From Herbaspirillum sp. alder98 (GTDB taxonomy: Bacteria > Pseudomonadota > Gammaproteobacteria > Burkholderiales > Burkholderiaceae_D), in the NCBI RefSeq assembly GCF_020179755.1, contig NZ_JAIUCY010000001.1:868001-932000 (forward strand): DNA of 64,000 nt, written 5' to 3'. The notes under the pieces are model-generated. The model was not told the DNA's origin and ran no database searches. It saw only the letters and a list, made by a program, of their open reading frames with translations. Positions within the stretch are counted from its first letter, which is position 1; each line of letters begins with the position of its first letter. The translations under genes and the position numbers were made by a program. Below, one piece after another: positions 53,759-61,391 of the stretch.

Positions 53759-53762
53759 GGCC

Positions 53763-54353
53763 ATGGCAACCTTCACCCTGGCCGCGCGCGTCGATATCGA
53801 ACTGGACATCCGCAAGAGTCGCTTCATCGGCATCGTCATGCCGGTCGCCGACCGTGCGGCGGCCCTGCATGAAATCGACCGCATGCGCCAGGCGCATCCC
53901 AATGCCACCCACGTCTGCTGGGCGCTGATGGCCGGCGGCCAGTCGGGCATGTCGGATGACGGTGAACCCTCGGGCACCGCAGGCCGACCGATGCTGGAAG
54001 TATTGCGCCACCACGAACTCGACGGCGCGCTGGCGATGGTGGTGCGCTATTACGGCGGCATCAAGCTGGGTGCCGGCGGCCTGGTGCGCGCCTACACCGA
54101 CGCCATCGCCACTGCGCTCAAGCAGGCCCAGCGCATCGAACGGGTCGCGATGGCCGAACTCGACATCGGCATCAGCTATGCCGCCGAGCCGCAGTTGCGG
54201 CACTGGCTGGCACAACACAAATATCAGTTGCTCGACAGTCGCCACGATACCCTGGTGCACTTGCTGCTGCGCCTGCCTGCGGCCGACCTCGATCAGGCAG
54301 AGGAAGCCATCCGGCGCGTCGCTTCGAACGCCTCGATCAAGCGCAGCATCTGA
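53763..54353 (+). CDS. IMPACT/YigZ family protein
   Basis: This UPF0029 family protein has 196 residues. The IMPACT domain shows KSRFIGIVMPVADRAAALHEI and the family box DDGEPSGTAGRPMLEVL followed by VVRYYGGIKLGAGGLVRAY. The second domain is the ferredoxin-like fold of YigZ. Bacterial members are of unclear function, possibly translation-related. It starts 5 bases after the ParB-like gene, so the two are co-expressed. Its 3' end overlaps a small reverse-strand gene. Confidence 0.9.
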   Translation: MATFTLAARVDIELDIRKSRFIGIVMPVADRAAALHEIDRMRQAHPNATHVCWALMAGGQSGMSDDGEPSGTAGRPMLEVLRHHELDGALAMVVRYYGGIKLGAGGLVRAYTDAIATALKQAQRIERVAMAELDIGISYAAEPQLRHWLAQHKYQLLDSRHDTLVHLLLRLPAADLDQAEEAIRRVASNASIKRSI

Positions 54354-54460
54354 TCCATGCGTTGCTGGTCGCCCGCCGCCGGCGGGCGCGACCATAACAG
54401 ATCGAACTCGCGCACCAGCGCGTCGTAATCGGTCTCATCGACTGCCGCACGATTGTCCAT
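54293..54460 (-). CDS. Small protein resembling the N-terminal segment of HigA-type antitoxins
   Basis: This 55-residue protein is easily missed because of its size. The sequence contains DYDALVREFDLLWSRPPAAG then DQMLRLIEAFEATRR. It resembles the HTH-less lead-in of HigA/XRE antitoxins, where EADYEAAL...LW..APGTPEG...L..LIEAYE is usual. No helix-turn-helix follows. GAGG lies 6 bases upstream of the ATG, and the gene begins 15 bases after the MFS stop on the same strand, so translation is likely. It overlaps the convergent IMPACT gene by 61 bases. No toxin gene is adjacent. Function is unknown. Confidence 0.6.
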   Translation of the reverse strand: MDNRAAVDETDYDALVREFDLLWSRPPAAGDQQRMDQMLRLIEAFEATRRMASSA

Positions 54461-54475
54461 CGCCTGCCTCGCCCT

Positions 54476-55912
54476 TCAACCGCGCGGGCGCGTCAGGCGC
54501 CTGGTCAGCAGCACCGCCAGGGCGGGCGCCAGCGCAAACAACGCAAACAGCACCATGGCCGCATCCCGCGCGCCCTCGACGCCGCCGGGCAAGATCAGGC
54601 CCGCCCGATTGGCGGTCAAACCCACCAGCGCCGCGCCGATGGCCATGGCATACAACTGCACCGTGGTGATGGCTGATGAAGTCAGGTTTTCTTCGCCCGG
54701 CCGGGCCGCATGCAGCGCCCGCGCAATCAGGTGCGGCCAACCCAGGCCGATCCCCATGCCGGCTGCCGCCAGTGCCAGCACGATGGCGATGTCGGCAGCG
54801 GCACCGGCGGCCACCACCGAAGCCGGCAGCAAGAGCGCCAGCGCGGCCAGGCCGAATGTCATCAACAGCGGGCCCAGGCGCACCAGACGATCGGCCGCCA
54901 ACCCGCTGCGCCCCGAACTGAGCAGCGAACCGAGGCTCCAGCCGGCCGCCATGGCAGCCGTCATGTAACCGGCTGCCAGTGGCGCATAGCCATGCAGCGT
55001 CTGCAGGAAATACGGCACGAAGATCTCGGTGCAACTGCCGATTACCAGCAGCGCCACGCATGCGAACACGCCGCCCATCTCGCTATTGATCGCATAGCCG
55101 CTGCGCGGCAGCAGGCTGCTGCGATGGCGCAGGTCGATCCGCGCCACCAGCCACGCCAGCACGATGCCGGCAGCAACCCATAGCGTTGCCAGCCATCCGG
55201 CACCGGCCTGCGCCGACGACGCCACCAACAGCACCGAAGCGGCCAGCAACAGGATGCGCCCGATCGGCACTGCCGCGCTCGGCTGCCGGTCCGCTTTCTG
55301 CATCGCCTGCGGCCCCAGTTGCGCCATCACCAGTGCGCCCTGCAGCGCCAGCAATGGCATCAGCGCCCAGAACGCCAACCGCCAGTGACCGCTGGCGGCG
55401 AACAAGCCGCCGACTGCCGGACCCAGCAACGTCGAGATCCCCCACATGCCCGACACCAGCGCAATCGCTCGCGACCACAGGCGCTGCTCGAACACCAGCG
55501 GTATCAGCGCGTAACCGAGCGCAGCCAGCAGGCCGCCGCCAATCCCCTGCACGGCGCGCCCGGCCAGCATCCATCCCATGTCGGGGGCGGCGGCACAGGC
55601 CAGCGCGCCGGCGCCGAAGACGGCCAGCGCCACCATGCAGGTTCCACGCGCGCCCAGCAGCGACAGCAATTTGCTGGTCAGGGTCGAGCCGATGATGGAG
55701 GTGACCACGAACAGGGTCACGTTCCAGGCGTAGTAGTCGAGCCCGCCAATGTCGCGCACCATCGATGGCAGGATGGTGGTGACGATGTGGACATTGATCG
55801 CATGCAGCGCGACGCCGCCGGTCAGCGCCACGGCGCGCGCGCCATTGCGCCCACCCAATAGTTCGCCCCATGTGGCCGTCAGTTGTCGTGCGTCATCGGT
55901 GGTGGTGGTCAT
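54476..55912 (-). CDS. Major facilitator superfamily transporter (drug-efflux type)
   Basis: This inner-membrane proton-driven exporter of about 478 residues has 12-14 hydrophobic segments. Loop motif A is degenerate, while motif C-like GMWGISTLLGPAVGGLF is visible, typical of antiporters. ATG 55912 is preferred because GAGGT then sits 7 bases away; 55918 is the alternative. A regulator with four clustered Cys is divergent from it. The substrate cannot be read. Confidence 0.82.
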   Translation of the reverse strand: MTTTTDDARQLTATWGELLGGRNGARAVALTGGVALHAINVHIVTTILPSMVRDIGGLDYYAWNVTLFVVTSIIGSTLTSKLLSLLGARGTCMVALAVFGAGALACAAAPDMGWMLAGRAVQGIGGGLLAALGYALIPLVFEQRLWSRAIALVSGMWGISTLLGPAVGGLFAASGHWRLAFWALMPLLALQGALVMAQLGPQAMQKADRQPSAAVPIGRILLLAASVLLVASSAQAGAGWLATLWVAAGIVLAWLVARIDLRHRSSLLPRSGYAINSEMGGVFACVALLVIGSCTEIFVPYFLQTLHGYAPLAAGYMTAAMAAGWSLGSLLSSGRSGLAADRLVRLGPLLMTFGLAALALLLPASVVAAGAAADIAIVLALAAAGMGIGLGWPHLIARALHAARPGEENLTSSAITTVQLYAMAIGAALVGLTANRAGLILPGGVEGARDAAMVLFALFALAPALAVLLTRRLTRPRG

Positions 55913-55935
55913 TGTCATTACCTCGCTGTTAGCTG

Positions 55936-55946
55936 GCATAATATGC
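55936..55946. promoter_or_regulatory. Short palindrome between the MFS and four-Cys regulator genes
   Basis: GCATA-A-TATGC is an 11-bp inverted repeat in the 77-base divergent region. It is a candidate binding site for the neighbouring regulator. Confidence 0.35.
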
Positions 55947-55989
55947 AAGCATTTATTTGGTTATATGACCGCGAGTTTAAAACGCCCCG

Positions 55990-56679
55990 ATGAATTTAAC
56001 AAGTAATCACTTGGATAATAAAGAACCGAGTCCGCCCGCCGCTGCATCGTCCACCCCCGAGCGCATCCTGTTTCGGCTGAAGACGCGCGGCCCCGCCTCG
56101 ACCGCGGAACTGGCGCGTGAGCTGGACATGACCGCCGAGGCGGCCCGTCAGCAGGTCCAGAAACTGCTGGCCGAAGGCTTGATCGCGGGACGCCAGCAAG
56201 TCGCCGCGCCGCGTGCCGGACGCCCGCGCCAGGACTGGGAGCTGAGCGCCGCCGGCCATGCCCGTTTTCCCGATAGTCACGCGCAACTGACGATCCAGCT
56301 GATCGGATCGATCCGCCAGTTGTTCGGTGAGCCGGGGCTGGAAAAACTGATCGGACAGCGCGAACAGGAAATGCGCAGCGAGTACCTGCGCCAGTGCGCC
56401 GACCTGGCCACCCTGCCCCGCAAACTGCAAAGACTGGCCGAGATCCGCACCGCCGAAGGGTATATGGCGCGGGTCGAAAAACAGGGCAAGGATTGGCTGC
56501 TGATCGAAGACCATTGCCCGATCTGCGCCGCCGCCCGCACTTGCCAGGGCTTTTGCCGATCCGAGCTGCAATTGTTCCAGGAAGTCATCGGCGATGAAGC
56601 CAGCATCGATCGCCAGGAACACCTGCTCAGTGACGGCCGACGTTGCGTCTATCGCATCGTGCGCAAAACCAATGGTTGA
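55990..56679 (+). CDS. HTH transcriptional regulator with a four-cysteine cluster (SufR-like)
   Basis: This DNA-binding regulator has 229 residues. The winged helix is in ERILFRLKTRGPASTAELARELDMTAEAARQQVQKLLAEGL. The C-terminal half contains Cys176, Cys179, Cys185 and Cys189 in HCPICAAARTCQGFCRSEL, plus Cys136 and Cys219. Such a layout recalls SufR-type Fe-S-binding repressors, so an iron-sulfur or metal ligand is inferred. The gene is divergent from the MFS transporter, which it probably controls. Confidence 0.7.
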   Translation: MNLTSNHLDNKEPSPPAAASSTPERILFRLKTRGPASTAELARELDMTAEAARQQVQKLLAEGLIAGRQQVAAPRAGRPRQDWELSAAGHARFPDSHAQLTIQLIGSIRQLFGEPGLEKLIGQREQEMRSEYLRQCADLATLPRKLQRLAEIRTAEGYMARVEKQGKDWLLIEDHCPICAAARTCQGFCRSELQLFQEVIGDEASIDRQEHLLSDGRRCVYRIVRKTNG

Positions 56680-56711
56680 CGACCTGCAAATCACGTAATA
56701 ATATTAGTTAC
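56676..56711 (+). promoter_or_regulatory. Promoter and operator of the Rrf2 gene, leaderless start
   Basis: TTGACG (56676-56681), 17 bases, then TAATAT (56699-56704). The expected transcript start falls on or next to the ATG at 56712. An imperfect palindrome GTAATAATATTAGTTAC (56695-56711) overlaps the -10, a likely self-regulation site. Confidence 0.6.
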
Positions 56712-57155
56712 ATGAAACGCAGCGACCGTCTTTCCATTGCCCTGCACATCCTGCTGCACATGGGCCAGCGCCCCGACACGCCGATGACCTCCGACGAGAT
56801 CGCCGGCTGGGTCGGCACCAACCCGGTGGTCATCCGCCGTACCTTCGCCGGCCTGCGCGAAGCCGGCATCGTGGTCTCGACCAAAGGCCATGGCGGCGGC
56901 TGGTCATTGGGACGCACGCTGGACCTGATCAGCCTGCACCAGGTGCAACAGGCGCTGGGCGAGCGCCTCATCACGCTGGGCGCTCGCGACGAGTCGCCCG
57001 GCTGCCTGGTCGAAATCGCCGTGCATCGCGCGCTCGACGATGCGCTCGAAGAAGCCAACCGCCTGCTCGACCAGCGCCTGGCGGGCGTCACGCTGGCCGA
57101 CCTGGCGCGCTCGATGGGCCCCCATTTCAAGCTGGGCCACAACACGCCGCACTGA
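56712..57155 (+). CDS. Rrf2-family transcriptional regulator
   Basis: This small winged-helix regulator of 147 residues is closest in layout to YwnA-type members. It shows SIALHILLHM, MTSDEIAGWVGTNPVVIRRTFAGLREAGIV and STKGHGGGWSLGR. There is only one Cys (Cys97 in DESPGCLVE), so the three-Cys iron-sulfur set of IscR/NsrR is absent and single-thiol or non-redox sensing is more likely. There is no ribosome-binding site and the promoter places the transcript start at the ATG. The next gene encodes a flavoprotein it may control. Confidence 0.85.
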   Translation: MKRSDRLSIALHILLHMGQRPDTPMTSDEIAGWVGTNPVVIRRTFAGLREAGIVVSTKGHGGGWSLGRTLDLISLHQVQQALGERLITLGARDESPGCLVEIAVHRALDDALEEANRLLDQRLAGVTLADLARSMGPHFKLGHNTPH

Positions 57156-57251
57156 ATCACTTTTCAGGTATCGCCATCGCGCCCTGCACCGCCGGGCGTG
57201 CGGGCGCCCTTGCGTCCGCTTTTCAACCAAGGTTCGTCAAAGGAGCATTCC

Positions 57252-58148
57252 ATGCAATTCGATGTCATCGTCGTCGGCGCCAGTTTCGCCGGCGCTTCGG
57301 CCGCCATGCAATTGGCACGCGCCCGGCGCAAGGTATTGATGGTCGATGCCGGCCAGCCGCGCAACCGCTTCGCAGCGGCCTCGCACGGATTCCTCGGGCA
57401 AGACGGCGTGGCCCCTCACCTCATCATGGCCACGGCCATCGAGCAACTGCTGGCTTACCCAGGTTTCGAGTTGGTGGTGGCCCACGCCGAGCGAGCCGAA
57501 GCGCTGGCCGATGGCGTCAGCGTGACGCTGGAAGATGGGCGCACCCTGACCGCCAGTCGCTTGATCCTGGCCACCGGGGTGCGCGACGAATTGCCGGACA
57601 TCCCGGGCCTGCAGGAACGCTGGGGGCGCACCGCCGTGCACTGTCCCTACTGTCATGGCTTTGAGCTGCGGGACCGCAAGCTGGGCGTGATCGCCACCAC
57701 GCCGCTGTCGGCCCACCAGGGCATCATGCTGCCGGACTGGGGGCCAACCACTTATTTCACGCAAGGAAAATTCGAGCCGGAAGAGCACGAGATCAAACTG
57801 ATGGAAAAGCGCGGCGTGCGCATCGAACGCACGCCCGTGGTCGAGGTGCTGGGCACCGCGCCGGAGATCGATGCAGTGCGCCTGGCCGACGCTCGCATCG
57901 TGGCGCTCGGGGCGCTGTTCGTCGGGCCCAGGGTCCACATGAGCAGTCCCCTGGCAATGCAACTGGGCTGCGCCTTCGAGCAGGGGCCGATGGGCCCATA
58001 CATTCAGACCGACGCCATGCGCCAGACGTCGGTGCCGCATGTGTTTGCCGCCGGCGACGCCGCCGCGGCCTTCCACAACGCGACCATCGCCGCGGCGTCA
58101 GGCGTGATGGCCGGGGTCAGCGCACACCGGTCGCTGGTGATGGCCTAG
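57252..58148 (+). CDS. Thioredoxin-reductase-like FAD/NAD(P) oxidoreductase
   Basis: This 298-residue flavoprotein has FAD site DVIVVGASFAGASAAMQLARARRKVLMVDAG, the redox-active pair CPYC in HCPYCHGFEL, and the second FAD motif VFAAGDAAAA. The NADPH-binding domain between them is poorly conserved and lacks an obvious GGGxxA, so its electron donor is uncertain. AAAGGAG lies 9 bases ahead of the ATG, which shortens the open frame by 18 residues. It sits 96 bases after the Rrf2 gene. Confidence 0.87.
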   Translation: MQFDVIVVGASFAGASAAMQLARARRKVLMVDAGQPRNRFAAASHGFLGQDGVAPHLIMATAIEQLLAYPGFELVVAHAERAEALADGVSVTLEDGRTLTASRLILATGVRDELPDIPGLQERWGRTAVHCPYCHGFELRDRKLGVIATTPLSAHQGIMLPDWGPTTYFTQGKFEPEEHEIKLMEKRGVRIERTPVVEVLGTAPEIDAVRLADARIVALGALFVGPRVHMSSPLAMQLGCAFEQGPMGPYIQTDAMRQTSVPHVFAAGDAAAAFHNATIAAASGVMAGVSAHRSLVMA

Positions 58149-58169
58149 CGCACGCCCCGGACTGTCGTC

Positions 58170-58793
58170 CTACATTCCCATATAACGGCCTGGCCGGTGA
58201 TTCATTGCAATCACCAGGTTGGCCGCCACCGCACCCAGCACCGAGGCCAGCAATACCTTGGGCGTGACCACGAACAGCGCCAGCAGCACGATCACCACAT
58301 CCACGCCCATCTGCAGCTTGCCGGCCCGCAGGCCGTAACGGTCCTGCAGGAACAGCGTCACCACGTTGATGCCGCCCAGGCTGGCCTTGTGGCGAAACAA
58401 CACCACGAAGCCGGTGCCCATCATCAGGCCGCCGAGGATGGCGCAGTAGAACAGGTCGAGTTTTTCATACGCGATGAAATGCGGATGCAGCAACGAAAAA
58501 CCCGACACCAGCGCCACCGCGCAAAAGGTCTTGCCGGTGAAGCGCGCGCCCATGCGACGGAACGCAAAATAATAGAACGGCAGGTTGATGGTGAAGAAGA
58601 TCACCCCGAACGGCAGACCCGACACGTAGTGCAGCAAGAAGGCCAGCCCCGCCGTGCTGCCGGTCACCAGCCCGGCGTGGCTATACATGTTCACCCCGAG
58701 CGAGACGAACAGCGTGCCGATGACCAGCGCCAGCGCATCTTCATAAACCTTGTGCCGCACATCGACCGGCGCCTTCGCTGCCGACTCAGCCAC
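58170..58793 (-). CDS. YitT-family membrane protein
   Basis: This inner-membrane protein of the YitT (DUF161) family has 207 residues and about five hydrophobic segments. Typical features are SLGVNMYSHAGLVTGSTAGLAFLLHY near the start and a conserved VVLFRHKASLGGINVVTLFLQDRYG. GTG 58793 is chosen: GAGG lies 6 bases upstream and it overlaps the aminotransferase stop by 8 bases. Its role is unknown. Confidence 0.85.
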   Translation of the reverse strand: MAESAAKAPVDVRHKVYEDALALVIGTLFVSLGVNMYSHAGLVTGSTAGLAFLLHYVSGLPFGVIFFTINLPFYYFAFRRMGARFTGKTFCAVALVSGFSLLHPHFIAYEKLDLFYCAILGGLMMGTGFVVLFRHKASLGGINVVTLFLQDRYGLRAGKLQMGVDVVIVLLALFVVTPKVLLASVLGAVAANLVIAMNHRPGRYMGM

Positions 58794-59976
58794 GCAACAC
58801 CTCGGCCATCGCCTCGGCCACACGCGCCACGTTGCTGTCGTTCAGGCCGGCCACACAGATGCGACCGCTATGCACCGCATAGACGCCGAACTCCTCGCGC
58901 AGGCGATCGACCTGGGCTGCACTCAGGCCGGTATAGCCGAACATGCCATGCTGGCGCAGCAGGAAGGAAAAATCATGATCCGGCACCGCGCTCTTGAGCT
59001 GTTCGCTCAGCTTGATGCGCATGTCGCGCACCCGTACCCGCATCTGTTCGACCTCTGCCTGCCACTGTGCACGCAAGGTGGCGTCGCCCAATACCCGCGC
59101 CACGATCAGCGCGCCATGCATCGGCGGGCTCGAATAGTTGCGGCGCACGGTCAGCTTGAGCTGGCCGAGGACGTTGGCCGCCTGGCCTGCCTCGGGGCAG
59201 AACACCGACAAGGCGCCGACCCGCTCGCCGTACAGCGAGAAGATCTTGGAGAACGAATTGCTGAGGAAGAAGGCGATGCCGCGTCGCACGCATTCGCGCA
59301 CCGGCCAGACGTCCTGCTCCAGGCTTTCGGCAAAGCCCTGGTAAGCCAGGTCGAAGAACGGCAGCAAGCCACGGTGCTCGATCAGGTCGATGATCTGCGC
59401 CCATTGCTCGCGCAGCGGATCGACCCCGGTAGGGTTGTGACAGCACGGGTGCAACAGCACCACCGCGCCACGCGGCAGCGACTCGAGCTTGGCCAGCATG
59501 GCATCGAACGCCAGGCCCTTGGTCTGGGCATCGTAGTACGGATAGCGTTCGGTCTTGAAACCGGCGCCTTCGAAAATGCCGATATGGTTGTCCCAGGTCG
59601 GATCGGGAATCCACACGGTAGGCTGCGGGAAGAAGCGCGCAATCAGGTCCGCGCCCACCTTCAATGCCCCCGATCCGCCCAGCGTCTGCACCACCGCCAG
59701 GTGCTCGGCGCCCGGCAGGTCGTCACCAAACAGCAATGCCGCGACCGCCTGGCGATAGGCGGCATGGCCTTCCATCGGCAGGTAGGTGTAAGGCGCAGGC
59801 GCGCCGGCCAGTTCGACATCGGCAGTGCGCACCGAGGGCAACACGGGAATGGCGCCGTGGCCATCGGCATAGATGCCGATCGACAGGTTGACCTTGCCCG
59901 CGCGCTCGTCGCGCAGGTAGTGTTCCATCAGGCTCAGGATCGGGTCGCCGGCATACGGCGGAAGATGGGAAAACAT
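58786..59976 (-). CDS. tyrB: Aromatic amino acid aminotransferase
   Basis: This PLP-dependent class I aminotransferase of the AspC/TyrB type has 396 residues. The PLP Lys is in NSFSKIFSLYGERVG, the substrate-binding Arg in VYAVHSGRICVAGLN, and HNPTG in HPCCHNPTG. It transfers amino groups between aromatic amino acids (or aspartate) and 2-oxoglutarate. Start 59976 has GAGAGGT upstream. It follows the MHS transporter gene on the same strand. AspC rather than TyrB is the alternative. Confidence 0.85.
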   Translation of the reverse strand: MFSHLPPYAGDPILSLMEHYLRDERAGKVNLSIGIYADGHGAIPVLPSVRTADVELAGAPAPYTYLPMEGHAAYRQAVAALLFGDDLPGAEHLAVVQTLGGSGALKVGADLIARFFPQPTVWIPDPTWDNHIGIFEGAGFKTERYPYYDAQTKGLAFDAMLAKLESLPRGAVVLLHPCCHNPTGVDPLREQWAQIIDLIEHRGLLPFFDLAYQGFAESLEQDVWPVRECVRRGIAFFLSNSFSKIFSLYGERVGALSVFCPEAGQAANVLGQLKLTVRRNYSSPPMHGALIVARVLGDATLRAQWQAEVEQMRVRVRDMRIKLSEQLKSAVPDHDFSFLLRQHGMFGYTGLSAAQVDRLREEFGVYAVHSGRICVAGLNDSNVARVAEAMAEVLRG

Positions 59977-60069
59977 GAAGACCTCTCGCAAACAATAAGA
60001 CTGACTAAATCAATGAATCACGCCGGCTCTCGCCGGCAAGCCGCTATGGTAGCGCCGCAGCGCCCGCCT

Positions 60070-61371
60070 TCACAGGTATTTCTTCAGGCGGAAGTGATAG
60101 ATGCTCACGCACACCAGGCTGATCACGGCGCACGTCATCAGGTAATAGCTGGGCGTGATCGGGTTGCCGGTCTTGCCCACCAGCCAGGTGACCATGAAGG
60201 GGGTGAAGCCGCCGAAGATGGTCGCGCCCAGGCTATAACTGATGCCCATGCCGCGTACCCGGGTCGCGGGCGGGAAGATCGACGACAGCACCACGCCCAA
60301 TGAACCGAAGTACACCGCCTTGAGGATGCCGGCCCAGATCATGATGGCCATCATGACCCACATGGTCGGCGTGCTGATGACCCACACGAACGAGTAGTAC
60401 ACGGTCGCCAGCGTCAGCGTAGTCGAGATCACCATGATGCGGGTACGACCGAAGCGGTCTGCCAGCATGCCCATGAAGGGCGCGCCGAACATCAGGATCG
60501 CACCCGACACCGCAGTAGCGGCAAAGGCGGTCGATTGCGGCAGGTGCAACTGCTTGATGGCAAAGGTCGGCATGTACAGCAGCATCAGGTAGGTAGCTGC
60601 CGTGGACACCGACAGGATGCCCATGGCCACCAGCACGCGCGTGACCTGCAGGCCCCAGCTGGCATCGTCGCCACCGCTGGCTTGCGCCTTCTTGACCACC
60701 GGCACTTCATCGATATGGCGACGGATATACAGACCCACCGGTGCAATCAACAGGCCGAAGGCGAATGGCAGGCGCCAGCCCCAGTCGGCGATCTGCTCCG
60801 GCGACAGCAGCGAATTGAGCAGGAAGCCCGACAGCGCCGCCAGCAAGGCCGCCGCCCCCTGGCTGGAAAACTGCCAGCTGGCCATGAAGGCACGGCGCTT
60901 GGAACCGGTCTCGGTGAGCAAGGCAGTCGCCGAACCGAATTCACCGCCGGCCGACAGGGCCAGCAGGATACGCGCCACCAGGATGCCGATCGGCGCAAAC
61001 ACGCCGATGCTCTCGTAGGTCGGGATGACGGTACAGATCAGGGTGCCGACCACCGTCATCGACAGCGAGATCAGCAGCGCCGGCTTGCGCCCCACCTTGT
61101 CGCCATACCAGCCCAGCAGGATCGCACCGAGCGGGCGAAACAGATACGACAGGCCGAAGGTGGCGAAGGTCACCAGCAACGACACTGTGTCGTCACCGGT
61201 CGGAAAGAACAGTTTCGAAATGGTGACGGCGAAGAAGCCATAAGCGACGAAGTCGAACCATTCCAGCGCATTGCCGATGGACGAGGCGACGATCAGGCGG
61301 CGGGTCTTGGCGGCCGACAGCGGCGCCGGCTCGGCCAGGTCCGCTGCTGTGGTGGGGGAAGTTGCATTCAT
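60070..61371 (-). CDS. MHS-family major facilitator (metabolite:H+ symporter)
   Basis: This proton symporter of the ProP/KgtP family has 433 residues and 12 hydrophobic segments. The opening SSIGNALEWFDFVAYGFFAVTISKLFFP and GWYGDKVGRKPALLISL are family signatures. Start 61371 replaces a 103-residue upstream open frame that overlaps the M20 gene. With an M20 peptidase and an aminotransferase as neighbours, an acyl-amino acid or small peptide is a plausible substrate. Confidence 0.88.
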   Translation of the reverse strand: MNATSPTTAADLAEPAPLSAAKTRRLIVASSIGNALEWFDFVAYGFFAVTISKLFFPTGDDTVSLLVTFATFGLSYLFRPLGAILLGWYGDKVGRKPALLISLSMTVVGTLICTVIPTYESIGVFAPIGILVARILLALSAGGEFGSATALLTETGSKRRAFMASWQFSSQGAAALLAALSGFLLNSLLSPEQIADWGWRLPFAFGLLIAPVGLYIRRHIDEVPVVKKAQASGGDDASWGLQVTRVLVAMGILSVSTAATYLMLLYMPTFAIKQLHLPQSTAFAATAVSGAILMFGAPFMGMLADRFGRTRIMVISTTLTLATVYYSFVWVISTPTMWVMMAIMIWAGILKAVYFGSLGVVLSSIFPPATRVRGMGISYSLGATIFGGFTPFMVTWLVGKTGNPITPSYYLMTCAVISLVCVSIYHFRLKKYL

Positions 61372-61391
61372 GTTGCTGTTCCTTGTTGATT

